Made by a program: the position numbers and the translations under genes | The notes under the pieces: model-generated | Database searches by the model: none | Seen by the model: the letters and a program-made list of their open reading frames with translations, nothing else | What the model was told of the DNA's origin: nothing | DNA from: Streptantibioticus rubrisoli | GTDB taxonomy: Bacteria; Actinomycetota; Actinomycetes; Streptomycetales; Streptomycetaceae | Direction: 5' to 3' | DNA length: 47,772 nt | Assembly: GCF_024436055.1 (NCBI RefSeq) | Contig: NZ_JANFNH010000054.1 | Span: 1-47,772, forward strand | In this document: one piece after another, positions 22,953-30,896 of the stretch | Layout of the letters: every line of letters begins with the position of its first letter | Position numbering within the stretch: position 1 is the stretch's first letter

Positions 22953-24323
22953 CTACTCGTCGTCCAGCCGGGCCATAGCTTTGCGTACCTGCTCGTTGAA
23001 CTGCTCGACGGCGGGATTACCCGTGTGGCCGGAGATCTCCCGCTGGAAGTCCGCCACGTAGCGCTGAAAGCGCGCGGACTGGAGTGCGTCTCCGCCGTCG
23101 ACGGCCTGGCTAGCGGTGCGTGCCGCTGCCTCCAACTCGCCGTTGAGCAGCTGGCTCTGCGCGAGGACCATGCGGCAGAACCCCAAGGTGCGGGCGTATT
23201 TGGGGTCGGTGAGGGTAACAGCGCGTTCTGCGAAGTGAACGGCTTCCCGGCCCAGCTTGAGGTCCCGGAAGCAGTGGCAGAACTCGCCGACTAGTTCGGC
23301 TTCGTCCATGTACGACAGCCAGTCGGGATCGTCGCCGCCCTCGGCGCGCTCGAAGAACTTCTCTGCTTCGTTCATCGCGTGGGCCGCGCCCTTGTGATCG
23401 CGGGCGGTGGACAGCGCGCGGGCCTCGTGGCAGGAGAACAGGGCCATGGCGCGCGGGGTGGCGTGGCCGTTCCCTCCTTCGACAGACGCGCGGGCCAGTC
23501 GTACGGCGCGGGATGCTTGTCTCAAGTAGTTGGCCTGATGGCTCATGTTGGTCAGAATGCGCGCCCCCATCATCCGGTCGCCGGTGACTTGGGTAAGGCG
23601 CAGCGTTGACAGCATGTACCGGTTCGCCAATGCGTGATCTCCGGTGTCGTACGCGGTCCACGCGAGGAGTTGAGCGATTTCAGTCGCGGCGTTATACAGG
23701 GCGGCCCCGACCTTGGCGCTGAAGCTGGCGTTCAGCAGAGGTAGAACCTCCTCGCGGAAGTACACCCGCAAGGCCTTGTGGCCATGGCCGCCACCGAACT
23801 GGAAGTCCAGGCGCATGAACGCCTCTCCGGCTGCCCTGATGGCGGACACGTCACGCATCCCAACGCGGCGCGCGCCGGGCTTGTCCAGGACCAGCCCATC
23901 CGGACGGGCCAGGAACCACGAAAGTACGGCGGAGTCCATCTCCCCTTGGGGGATGAGTGGTTCCGCTGAAATGCCATCCTCGGGCCTGTGCTGGGTGAGT
24001 CCGTCCAGGATGCCTAACGCCTCGGTGAGGGACGTGGCGTAGGTCGTGCCGGTGCTGGGCGCGGCAGCCGTGATCCCCGGGAACCCGAGCGCTGCCGCCG
24101 TGACCTTGCGCCGAAGCTTCTCAGACAGCGCTTCCGCCAGGAATGACGCTGTCTCCGGCTGGATGCCGCTGCCGTCTAACCAGCGCTGCACGGACACATG
24201 CGTGGTGCCGACGTGCACCCCGTGCCGCTGCGCGACTTCGCGCACGCGCTTCGCCAGCCCCTTGTTCGTGGCTCCTGCTTCGGCCATGAGGGCGGCCAAC
24301 TTGCGGTTGGGTTCCCTGCTCAT
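22953..24323 (-). CDS. XRE-like regulator with C-terminal TPR domain
   Basis: A 456-residue protein. The N-terminal HTH (about 8-65: NRKLAALMAEAGATNKGLAK, then HVSVQRWLDG) is of the kind found in Streptomyces NsdA/SCO4441-like regulators; the rest is helical TPR repeats (VGAALYNAATEIAQLLAW, RYMLSTLRLTQVTGD, AERAVTLTDPKY). Known: such proteins regulate development, secondary metabolism or neighbouring kinase genes. ATG 24323 directly follows GGGGAG, a tight spacing. The divergent region holds a 10-bp palindrome (24385-24408) likely to be its operator. Convergent with the APH gene. Confidence 0.8.
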   Translation of the reverse strand: MSREPNRKLAALMAEAGATNKGLAKRVREVAQRHGVHVGTTHVSVQRWLDGSGIQPETASFLAEALSEKLRRKVTAAALGFPGITAAAPSTGTTYATSLTEALGILDGLTQHRPEDGISAEPLIPQGEMDSAVLSWFLARPDGLVLDKPGARRVGMRDVSAIRAAGEAFMRLDFQFGGGHGHKALRVYFREEVLPLLNASFSAKVGAALYNAATEIAQLLAWTAYDTGDHALANRYMLSTLRLTQVTGDRMMGARILTNMSHQANYLRQASRAVRLARASVEGGNGHATPRAMALFSCHEARALSTARDHKGAAHAMNEAEKFFERAEGGDDPDWLSYMDEAELVGEFCHCFRDLKLGREAVHFAERAVTLTDPKYARTLGFCRMVLAQSQLLNGELEAAARTASQAVDGGDALQSARFQRYVADFQREISGHTGNPAVEQFNEQVRKAMARLDDE

Positions 24324-24384
24324 GCTCCCCTGCCATCTCCAGGATGACGCCAAGTAACCATGGTGACACAGACGTTGTGGCTCA

Positions 24385-24457
24385 GGGGGGTTCACGCATG
24401 AACCCCCCGCAGACCCACCCCATGAACCCCGGTGTGCACGTGGACCCCCTCATGAAC
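24385..24457. promoter_or_regulatory. Operator-like palindrome and half-sites in XRE divergent promoter
   Basis: Seen: GGGGGGTTCA-CGCA-TGAACCCCCC (24385-24408), perfect 10-bp arms, followed by TGAACCCC at 24423-24430 and TGAAC at 24453-24457. Located between the divergent XRE regulator and ATP-binding protein genes; likely regulator-binding sites. Confidence 0.6.
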
Positions 24458-24540
24458 ACTGCCGCTCGTCGCGCGTCCGCCGTTGACTGTTCGCACACGA
24501 CGGCGGAACGCCAATCCGCCAGTGAGCAGAGGAGACTGCG

Positions 24541-25083
24541 ATGGGATCGCGAACGCGGGAACTGCCCACGCGTACGGCGCTGCTCGTGACCGGGGAACAC
24601 GGCGGCGTGGCGACGGCCGAACGCTTCCGTGGGATCACGCTCATGGCTGACGATCCTGAGACCGGGCGCGTCGCGCGGCGCATGGCCGTGGAAACCCTAC
24701 GTGACTGGCAGCTGTCGCACTTGATGGACGATGTCGCGCTGTGCGTCTCTGAACTCGTGGGCAACGCCGTGCACCACGCGACTCCGGACGGCTGGCGGCC
24801 GGGGGACGATGGCGAACGCCGCGTTGGCGTCGGCTTCCGTCTCTGGCCACAGTGGCTTTTCGTGGAGGTCACCGACGAGGACTCCACACCCCCGATGCTC
24901 CCCGTGGGAGATCCCCTCGAACTCTCCTTGTCGGGAGCTTCACCGGACGTCCTGCTCCCCAACAGCGGGCGCGGGCTGGTCATCGTCCAGAACCTCGCTG
25001 ATGCCACGTGGTGGGCGCCGCGTGAACTGGGCGGCAAGAGCGTCTTCTGTCGCTTCAACCTGAGCGGCGACGCCGGTACTTGA
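24541..25083 (+). CDS. HATPase-domain protein (RsbW/anti-sigma-like)
   Basis: A 180-residue protein with the Bergerat fold of the small anti-sigma kinases: DVALCVSELVGNAVHHAT (N box), VEVTDEDSTPPML (G1) and NSGRGLVIVQNLADA (G2). Known: Streptomyces encode dozens of such ATP-binding proteins, some partnering anti-anti-sigma factors or antibiotic regulators. Here no partner is adjacent; it diverges from the XRE/TPR regulator, a recurrent pairing in Streptomyces accessory DNA. ATG 24541 with AGAGGAGA upstream. Confidence 0.82.
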   Translation: MGSRTRELPTRTALLVTGEHGGVATAERFRGITLMADDPETGRVARRMAVETLRDWQLSHLMDDVALCVSELVGNAVHHATPDGWRPGDDGERRVGVGFRLWPQWLFVEVTDEDSTPPMLPVGDPLELSLSGASPDVLLPNSGRGLVIVQNLADATWWAPRELGGKSVFCRFNLSGDAGT

Positions 25084-25182
25084 GTGCCGCCGCAGACTCC
25101 GAAGCAGTCATAGGCAGCCCGGCCCACCGTGGGTTGCGGTCGGGATGACGGCTTCGGTGACCGCTCCGACTCCGGGGCGGTA

Positions 25183-25229
25183 GGCGACCCCTGACGAGCG
25201 GGGTTCCCCTCCTGCTAGCAGGGGTCGCC
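25183..25229 (+). terminator. 11-bp stem, probable terminator
   Basis: Seen: GGCGACCCCTG (25183-25193) and CAGGGGTCGCC (25219-25229), with a secondary GGGG/CCCC pairing in the loop, between two rightward transcription units. Confidence 0.6.
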
Positions 25230-25281
25230 CTTATCTGGCTTGACGGCTGATCGAACTTGACGAACACAAGGATGGTCACAG

Positions 25282-25482
25282 ATGGCGAAGAAGGAAGCGC
25301 AGCGGGTGCGGCGCGGGGACCGTGTGAGCGTTCGCGGTGAATCGCGCGAGGTGAAGGCGGTCCGCACGGACCGAGCCTCCTCCGATGGCTCCGTGATCTT
25401 GGTCTTCAAGGCCGGAGGCCCGATGCGGGTCCGCGCCGACGAGCGGTTGGACGTTGATCGCGACGGTAGGGGCACACGGTGA
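25282..25482 (+). CDS. Small basic protein of unknown function
   Basis: A 66-residue protein, rich in Lys/Arg and Val, with RRGDRVSVRGESREV near the start and VILVFKAGGPMRVRADERL near the end. The pattern of short strands suggests a small beta-barrel like those of SH3/KOW-type or regulatory domains, but I recognise no family. ATG 25282 with AAGGATGG upstream. Its stop overlaps the next start (GTGA). First of three coupled small genes in the element. Confidence 0.6.
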   Translation: MAKKEAQRVRRGDRVSVRGESREVKAVRTDRASSDGSVILVFKAGGPMRVRADERLDVDRDGRGTR

Positions 25483-25730
25483 GCGTCTCAGGTCAGGGCG
25501 CGGTCAAGTCGCGGGTGCGCTTCGCTCAGTGGGTACTGTCCACGGAGACGGCCAGCGGTCCGCCGATCCATGGCGCCGAGTGCGCCGAATGCGGCGAGGT
25601 GTCCGACGGGGCGGATGACTGGGACGGGCCGCAGATGTGGTGCCTTCAGCACGCGGGGCGGACTGGTCACACGTTGTTCCGTGGCACGGTCACCGGGTAC
25701 TTCCGGGCGTCGATGCAGGAGGTGCTGTGA
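25479..25730 (+). CDS. DUF7848-like small zinc-binding protein
   Basis: An 83-residue protein. After VRFAQWVLS it has CAECGEVSD and a later WCLQHAGRTGHT, giving Cys/His ligands for one zinc, and ends in GTVTGYFRASMQEVL. This pattern is common in small proteins of Streptomyces prophages and integrative elements (the DUF7848 type, as I recall it). Function unknown. Translationally coupled at both ends: GTG overlaps the preceding stop and the following ATG overlaps its own stop (TGATG). Confidence 0.65.
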   Translation: MSVSGQGAVKSRVRFAQWVLSTETASGPPIHGAECAECGEVSDGADDWDGPQMWCLQHAGRTGHTLFRGTVTGYFRASMQEVL

Positions 25731-26152
25731 TGGCCAGCTCTGCGCTGCACAGTGGTTGCCTGCTGACCGGTTGCGAACTGTGCGGGGGTCTCGTTGCCGC
25801 GTCGGCGCTGCGGGCTGAGCGCCACTACCGCATGGTGGACGAGGACGAAGTGGATGTTCCGGAGGCCGCGACGCGGCTCGTGTGCGCGGATGTCCTCGCG
25901 TGCTACGCGCGGGCGCTGCGGCCGGACGAATGGGAGCGGCTGTGCGCGTGGGTGCCGATCGTCTGTGAGCCGGAGGACGGGGCACCGTTGTGGATGTGCC
26001 ATCTGTGCCATGTCCCTGCGACGGGGGATGAGCTCTCGATCAGTCGTGTGCGCGATGAGGACGGCTCGTGGACCGTGATCAGCTGCGCGGATGAGTCGGC
26101 CTGCGACAGGCGGCAACGCGTCGGCGCGGGGCCTCCCGATCCCTTCTGGTGA
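25730..26152 (+). CDS. Cys-rich hypothetical protein with two zinc-ribbon-like pairs
   Basis: A 140-residue protein. CELCGG near residue 15 and CHLCHVP near residue 93 suggest one or two zinc sites; CAD and CDRRQR lie near the C-terminus. The middle is acidic and Trp-containing (EWERLCAWVPIVCEP). No family recognised. ATG 25730 overlaps the preceding stop. Downstream is the 12-bp terminator 26188-26230, so this is the last gene of the three-gene unit. Confidence 0.65.
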   Translation: MASSALHSGCLLTGCELCGGLVAASALRAERHYRMVDEDEVDVPEAATRLVCADVLACYARALRPDEWERLCAWVPIVCEPEDGAPLWMCHLCHVPATGDELSISRVRDEDGSWTVISCADESACDRRQRVGAGPPDPFW

Positions 26153-26187
26153 CCTTCTGCGGCGTCAGCCATAACCGAAGAGCGTGA

Positions 26188-26230
26188 CCGGACCACCCCT
26201 ATCGGCCTGGCAGCTTCCGGGGTGGTCCGG
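26188..26230 (+). terminator. 12-bp perfect stem terminator
   Basis: Seen: CCGGACCACCCC (26188-26199) and GGGGTGGTCCGG (26219-26230), loop of 19, about 35 bases after the preceding stop codon. Confidence 0.8.
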
Positions 26231-26348
26231 CGGAGATCCGCGAGCGGACCCCGGTGCTGATGGTACCGGGGCGTTCGTCGTGCCCGTTGGCCAACGCACC
26301 TGTTCGGCAGTGGAGTTGATCTGAATCACGCGGAAGGGATCTGGGCGC

Positions 26349-26645
26349 ATGTGTCGCGCGGATGGGCCAGGCTTCGAGGGTGACGGGTTCGAGGTTGACG
26401 AGGTGCTCTGGGCACCTGGCGTTGACTACGTCGCGGGTTGGCGCTCGGCGACGGAAGCGGCGGCGGCTTTGCGGAAGGCGCTGGGGTCGTTGGGCCTGGC
26501 GGTGGACGGCGTTAAGGCCCAGGCGCACGCGGCTGCGGACGGCTCGGGCGTGGTGCGGTTGCGGCTGCCGGTCGCGGTCGCCTTGCAGTTGACGGAAGCG
26601 ATCCGTGCCATGGCTGGGGAGGGGGAGGGGCGTGCGGCGTCGTGA
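26349..26645 (+). CDS. Small hypothetical protein
   Basis: A 98-residue protein, acidic N-terminus (GFEGDGFEVDEVLWAPG), then Ala/Leu-rich helices (TEAAAALRKALGSLGLAVD; LPVAVALQLTEAIRAMAG). No signal peptide or known motif. ATG 26349 has GGAAGGG about 11 bases upstream. Codon use is typical of the host, so it is probably real, but the call rests on codon bias and a ribosome site only. Confidence 0.5.
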   Translation: MCRADGPGFEGDGFEVDEVLWAPGVDYVAGWRSATEAAAALRKALGSLGLAVDGVKAQAHAAADGSGVVRLRLPVAVALQLTEAIRAMAGEGEGRAAS

Positions 26646-26753
26646 GTGGGCTGCAGTGCGACCTGGCGCGAGTCGAAGCCGACAGCCTCAGCCACTTCGG
26701 GCTGAGCCTTCTGTTTCGGATCATTGTCACGGGTGTGCGATAGGTTGCCCGCC

Positions 26754-27302
26754 ATGGCTGGACTCGGACCCGTCGCTTGGCCCCCTGCCCCGATCAGGAC
26801 TGAGCGGCTCGTGCTCCGCGAGTCCGAAGCCCGCGACCGTGCGGCGTTCATCGAGTTGTTCGCATCGCAGGAGGTGCGCACGTACCTCGGTGGCCCTCGA
26901 CCGCGTGATGAGCTCGAACGCGCGGTACCCGAGGTGCCCGGGCGGCGCACTGGCGTTTTCGTGGTCGATCTCGACGGAGCGATGATCGGCGCGATCACGC
27001 TCGATCGGCGCGGCGCGGAGCGTCCGGGGCACGTCCGTCCGGATGCCGGGGAGGCCGAGCTCGGCTACATGTTCCTGTCGGAGGTGTGGGGATGCGGGTA
27101 CGCCGCCGAGGCGTGCGCGGCGGCACTCGACTGGTTCGCCGACGTGCTTCCCGGCGAGCCGGTGGTGCTCTGCACCCAGGCTGCCAACGACCGTTCCATG
27201 CGCCTCGCGGCGAAGCTGGGGTTCGCCGAGGTGGAGCGGTTCGAGGAATACGGCGCCGAGCAGTGGTTCGGCGTGTGGTCCTCGATCACACCAACCGGTT
27301 GA
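26754..27302 (+). CDS. GNAT family N-acetyltransferase (RimJ/RimL-like)
   Basis: A 182-residue acyltransferase. The RimJ/RimL-type start IRTERLVLRESEARDRAAF, mid-strand GVFVVDLDGAMIGAI, acetyl-CoA loop GYMFLSEVWGCGYAAEA and NDRSMRLAAKLGFAEVERF are all present. Known: members acetylate ribosomal proteins, antibiotics or small amines. Substrate not deducible. ATG 26754; no clear ribosome site, and a TTG-started extension of ten residues is possible. Monocistronic. Confidence 0.82.
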   Translation: MAGLGPVAWPPAPIRTERLVLRESEARDRAAFIELFASQEVRTYLGGPRPRDELERAVPEVPGRRTGVFVVDLDGAMIGAITLDRRGAERPGHVRPDAGEAELGYMFLSEVWGCGYAAEACAAALDWFADVLPGEPVVLCTQAANDRSMRLAAKLGFAEVERFEEYGAEQWFGVWSSITPTG

Positions 27303-27808
27303 ACCTAGCCCGGACGGGCGTGCTCGCGGCTGATGGCGGAATGATGCTCTGTGCTGACCCGTGACACCTCAACCATCGAAAGTGAGCCACGACGGTGGGT
27401 GCGACGACTGATCAGGCGCGCGTATGCGCGAGCAACCGACCATCGGGATCAGCCACTCTACCGGTCTCTACGGGAAGTGACCGCGACCGTTGGCGCCAAC
27501 GCTGCTTGCCCTCGTGGCGAGTTGGCGGCTCAGAGAACGCCCGCGCTTCCACGTGGGGCACGGGCCGCCCCCTCGGCCACGGCGCCCTGACCTCGCGGCT
27601 GCCGAGTGGTTCAGCCGCTATCGCACGTGGCCCGGCTCCGGTGGCGTGTGTCGTGGTGATCGGTTCTCAAGGCGCTGGTGCCGGGCGGCTGGCCGACCGG
27701 ACGGGACCGGCGGTCACGCCGCATGCCCGGCCGGGGCGGCAGGGCCGCCCGGCGCGCCCGTGGGCGCGCCCTTGAGTAAGTGAAGACAGGTTTCGACAGC
27801 TCGCCGCT
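27303..27808. other. Intergenic region without a supported gene
   Basis: No reading frame here shows convincing codon bias plus a ribosome site. The right end contains GC-rich inverted blocks (GGCGCGCCC-GTG-GGCGCGCC) that probably terminate the leftward GntR gene. Part of it resembles 44620-44650 next to the second GntR fragment. Confidence 0.5.
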
Positions 27809-28585
27809 TCAGGAGCGGACGGCGCGCAGTGTGCGGGGGCTGTCGGCGGTGATGCGGTAGGCGAGTTGGGCGCGGTCGGCGGCGGCGCGCAGTTCCTCCA
27901 GGAGGAGCGGCTGGTCGTCGTTGCCGTGAGTGATGCGGGTGGTCTCGATGATTGGGGTGGCGTCGGGGAGTTCGAGGGTGGCGCGCTCGTCGGGGAGGGG
28001 CATGCGCGCGCGGACGGTCTCCGTCCAGGTGAGCTTGTGTCCGGCGGTGGCCAGGAGGGCGTAGATCTGTTCGGGCGCCGCCGCGGGGTTCTCGGCCAGC
28101 TCGTTGTGGTCGGCGGCGACGGCGAGCGGGAGTAGCGTCCGGTGAAGGATGCGTGTGCCGGTCGCGGGATCGGTGTGCAGCCGGTCAATCGCGAAGAGGT
28201 CTTCCCCCTCGTCCAGGCCCAGGGCGGGGCCGGTGGTTTCAGTGCTGGTGGCGCGGGAGACGCTCGGAGCCTCGTTCTCCTGCCAGTCGGTCTGGCCGGT
28301 GGTGTAGGTGCCTGCCTTGCGCGTGACGGTGCGCTCGATGGTCAACGCAGGGGCGGGACGGCGGCGAACGTAGCTGGCCTTGCCGTGGACGACATCAATC
28401 AGACCCTCGGCGCGCAGTGCCGCGATGGCGTTGCGGACGGTGGGGCGGCTGACCTGGTAGCGCTTGATGAGCTGGGTCTCTGAGGGGAGCGGTGATCCGG
28501 GCGGGAACTCGCCGGAGGTGATGGCGTCTCGGATGGCGGCTGCTACCTGCTTGTACAGCGGTCCGGGGCGTTCGATGCCGGGCAT
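27809..28585 (-). CDS. GntR-family repressor (KorSA-like, HutC/UTRA type)
   Basis: A 258-residue regulator. The N-terminal winged helix (about 8-75) has IRDAITSGEFPPGSPLPSET, then RYQVSRPTVRNAIAALRAEG; the C-terminal UTRA domain (about 95-250) has HTDPATGTRILHRTLLPL and ends LAYRITADSPRTLRAV. Known: in AICEs such as pSAM2 a GntR protein, KorSA, represses itself and the replication/transfer genes. Here it diverges from the tra-rep operon, and perfect 12-bp inverted repeats (28645-28722) lie in between. ATG 28585. A C-terminal fragment of a relative is at 44646-44735. Confidence 0.85.
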   Translation of the reverse strand: MPGIERPGPLYKQVAAAIRDAITSGEFPPGSPLPSETQLIKRYQVSRPTVRNAIAALRAEGLIDVVHGKASYVRRRPAPALTIERTVTRKAGTYTTGQTDWQENEAPSVSRATSTETTGPALGLDEGEDLFAIDRLHTDPATGTRILHRTLLPLAVAADHNELAENPAAAPEQIYALLATAGHKLTWTETVRARMPLPDERATLELPDATPIIETTRITHGNDDQPLLLEELRAAADRAQLAYRITADSPRTLRAVRS

Positions 28586-28644
28586 GGGTTCGGCCTTCCG
28601 CTCGTCGCACGTCGCATGTGGGACGTGCGTTGTCTCGACGTGTC

Positions 28645-28722
28645 TCGTCACTCGTCAGCATAAGTACTTGCGCTTCGCGGGTTCAAGGGTCCATAGTCGC
28701 AACTCGTAAGGACGAGTGACGA
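28645..28722. promoter_or_regulatory. Inverted 12-bp operator pair in GntR/transfer divergent promoter
   Basis: Seen: TCGTCACTCGTC (28645-28656) and its exact complement GACGAGTGACGA (28711-28722), each also internally repetitive (ACTCGTC, TCTCGTC). Centre spacing of about 66 bases would permit looping between the divergent promoters. Probable GntR sites. Confidence 0.6.
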
Positions 28723-28774
28723 CAGTATCTCTCGGTGATGCTGCGTCCCTGATGGCCAAGGAGGCCTACAACTC

Positions 28775-29137
28775 ATGCAGTCCATACCTGTGGACACATC
28801 CCGGCTCGGCGCACTGCGGTGCGTCGTTCCGCCGGAACCGAAGATCACGAATCAGGAAACGAAGGAGGTCAAGAAAGACCGCGACGGCAAAACCGTCTAC
28901 ACAGTCGGGCTGTCGGTGCGGCAGGACGGGCGCCGGGCCTCGATCATCGAAGTCGCGGTCACCGGTGAGCCGGTCGGCGTCGAAGAGGGCGCGCGAGTGA
29001 AGGTGACCGGACTGGAGGCGTTCTCCTGGGCGATGGGCGACCGGCACGGGATCAGCTTCCGTGCGGCGGCCATCACCCCCGTCCCGGACGCCGCCGCCCC
29101 GGCGACTTCCCATGCAGGTAAGGGCGGTGGTGCCTGA
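28775..29137 (+). CDS. Conserved hypothetical protein, first gene of transfer-replication operon
   Basis: A 120-residue protein with VSGxQ-like beta strands: RDGKTVYTVGLSVRQDGRR, IIEVAVTGEP, ARVKVTGLEAFSWAMGDRHG. The pattern suggests an OB-fold, possibly single-stranded DNA binding (inference). Such small genes commonly precede tra in Streptomyces AICEs. ATG 28775 behind AAGGAGG. Its stop overlaps the tra start (TGATG). Confidence 0.7.
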   Translation: MQSIPVDTSRLGALRCVVPPEPKITNQETKEVKKDRDGKTVYTVGLSVRQDGRRASIIEVAVTGEPVGVEEGARVKVTGLEAFSWAMGDRHGISFRAAAITPVPDAAAPATSHAGKGGGA

Positions 29138-30450
29138 TGGGACCCATCGCTCTCGTACTGGTCCTGATCGTGCTTGCCTGGCGGTGGCGTCTCGGGCGGA
29201 TCGTCCGCGAGCGGCGTCCGGCCTGGTACTGGTACCTGACCGGCTACCCGGTCGCTGTGGTGCGGGTGTTGGCGTCGTGGCGGAAGGTGGCCCAGCTCAA
29301 CGACCTCTCTGTGACGCACAAGCCGACCCGGGCCGTGCTCGGCGGCCTGGCGGTCAAGGGTGAGGCGCTACGGCCGATCGCTCCCCGCATCTCGTTCCCG
29401 CGCCCGATGCCCAACGGCCTATCGGTCGTCGTGCAGCTCCATCCGGGGCAAACGCCGGTGCCGTTCTTAGTGGCGGCCGACGCGTTGGCGCACGCGTGGC
29501 GGATGTTCGCGGTGCGGGTTACCTCGCCGGAACGCGGCGTCGTCCACCTGGTCGCCACCGCTGCCGATCCGCTGGCGGCACCCGGGGCTGCTCCGGGATC
29601 GTCTCCGCTCTCGCTGCTGGCGGCGCTGGTCGGGCTGTTGGAGAACGGCCGGGCCTGGGTGATGGACTTCAGGCGCGTGGCACACTGGCTGATCGTCGGC
29701 GCGACTCGATCCGGCAAGTCCACCCTGCTGGCCCGGCTGATCACCGAACTCGCTCCACAACCCGTGGCGTTGATCGGCATCGACTGCAAAGGCGGCATGG
29801 AACTGGGCATCTTCGCCCCGCGCCTATCCGCTCTGGCGACCAACCGCCGTGAAGCATTGGCCGTGCTGTCGGCGCTGGTGGTCGACATGCAAGACCGCAT
29901 GCGAACCTGCCGGTTCGCCGGTGCACGCTCCATCTGGGACGTGCCGGAAGAACAGCGGCCCATCCCGGTCGTGCTGATCGTGGATGAGATCGCCGAACTG
30001 TTCTTGACCTCCGGCAGCAAGGAGGAGAAAGCGGAAGCCGAGCAGTGCTCCACCTACCTGCTGCGCATTGCCCAGCTCGGTGCGGCGCTCGGCCTGCACC
30101 TGGTCATCGCCGGGCAACGCGTCGGCTCTGACCTTGGCCCCGGCATCACCGCGCTCCGCGCCCAGCTTGGCGGGCGGGTCTGCCATCGGGTCAACGACCC
30201 CGGCACGGCGGAGATGACGCTCGGCGACATCAACAAGGACGCCGCGATCGTCGCCCAGTCGATCACCCCTGACGAACAGGGTGTCGCGGTCACTGCCTCC
30301 GATGAAGGCGGTTGGGTGCGCGGCCGGTCGCACCTGACCACCGTTGCCGACGCCCAGCAAGCAGCGGCGCGCTACGCGGGCATGACCCCGCACCTGCCAG
30401 GCCTGCCGCGTGCGCTGGAAGCGATCGACGGTGAGGAGGGCGCGGAGTGA
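29137..30450 (+). CDS. tra: FtsK/SpoIIIE-like conjugative transfer ATPase (Tra)
   Basis: A 437-residue DNA translocase. A short N-terminal hydrophobic segment (IALVLVLIVLAW), then a motor domain with Walker A GATRSGKST (about residue 188), Walker B VVLIVDEIAELF (about 282), and LHLVIAGQRVGSD. Known: Streptomyces elements transfer double-stranded DNA with a single TraB/FtsK-like pump. Length is typical for pSAM2-type TraSA. It has a TTA leucine codon at 29467-29469, so full translation should need the bldA tRNA. Coupled at both ends (TGATG before, GTGA after). Confidence 0.9.
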   Translation: MGPIALVLVLIVLAWRWRLGRIVRERRPAWYWYLTGYPVAVVRVLASWRKVAQLNDLSVTHKPTRAVLGGLAVKGEALRPIAPRISFPRPMPNGLSVVVQLHPGQTPVPFLVAADALAHAWRMFAVRVTSPERGVVHLVATAADPLAAPGAAPGSSPLSLLAALVGLLENGRAWVMDFRRVAHWLIVGATRSGKSTLLARLITELAPQPVALIGIDCKGGMELGIFAPRLSALATNRREALAVLSALVVDMQDRMRTCRFAGARSIWDVPEEQRPIPVVLIVDEIAELFLTSGSKEEKAEAEQCSTYLLRIAQLGAALGLHLVIAGQRVGSDLGPGITALRAQLGGRVCHRVNDPGTAEMTLGDINKDAAIVAQSITPDEQGVAVTASDEGGWVRGRSHLTTVADAQQAAARYAGMTPHLPGLPRALEAIDGEEGAE

Positions 30451-30650
30451 ACACCTCGTCCCTGAACACCACCATGCCGATTGCGGTGATCTTCGGGATC
30501 GTCACGCTCCTGCTGGTCCGCTCCAAGGACGTGAAGTTCTGGGAAGCGCTGTGCATCGGCATCTTCGGCTTCTACGTGGCGCTGACCCCGATGGGCTGGG
30601 CCGTGGTCGGAGTCATCAACTGGCTGCTCGGCGGCTTCCTCCACCACTGA
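30447..30650 (+). CDS. Small two-helix membrane protein, Spd-like
   Basis: A 67-residue protein with two membrane helices (about 10-25 and 33-63), WEALCIGIFGFYVALTP in the second. GTG 30447 overlaps the tra stop (GTGA). Known: Streptomyces conjugative elements encode small hydrophobic Spd proteins for intramycelial spread; this position suits such a role, but sequence alone does not prove it. Confidence 0.7.
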   Translation: MNTSSLNTTMPIAVIFGIVTLLLVRSKDVKFWEALCIGIFGFYVALTPMGWAVVGVINWLLGGFLHH

Positions 30651-30680
30651 CCACCATCCCCTTCGGGAGGCATCCCCACT

Positions 30681-30794
30681 GTGCCCATGCATCGCGTGAT
30701 CTGCCCCGTCTGCAAAGGCGAACGTAGCCGTACCACCCGTACGGGCCACCGGCGGCGCTGCCGTTGCTGCCGGGGCCAAGGAACCGTCCGCTGA
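30681..30794 (+). CDS. 37-residue zinc-ribbon microprotein
   Basis: Seen: GTG 30681 (or ATG 30687) behind GGGAGG, encoding HRVICPVCKGERSRTT followed by RRRCRCCRGQG and a stop at 30792-30794. Two Cys pairs and many Arg indicate a minimal DnaJ-type or rubredoxin-knuckle zinc ribbon. It is the fourth gene of the tra-rep operon. Function unknown; a nucleic-acid-binding or transfer accessory is plausible. Confidence 0.65.
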   Translation: MPMHRVICPVCKGERSRTTRTGHRRRCRCCRGQGTVR

Positions 30795-30896
30795 CCTTCG
30801 ACCAACCCCCTGACAAGGAGTGATCGCCGTGGACGCACACCCATCTGCCCCATCTATCCGTGCCGCTTCGGCGGCCCACCCTGGGAGGTCCCCACC

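Noticed and set aside
27490-27783. A 97-codon frame between the acetyltransferase and GntR genes
   Set aside because: Arg/Pro/Gly-rich low-complexity translation, no ribosome site, overlapping frames equally open.
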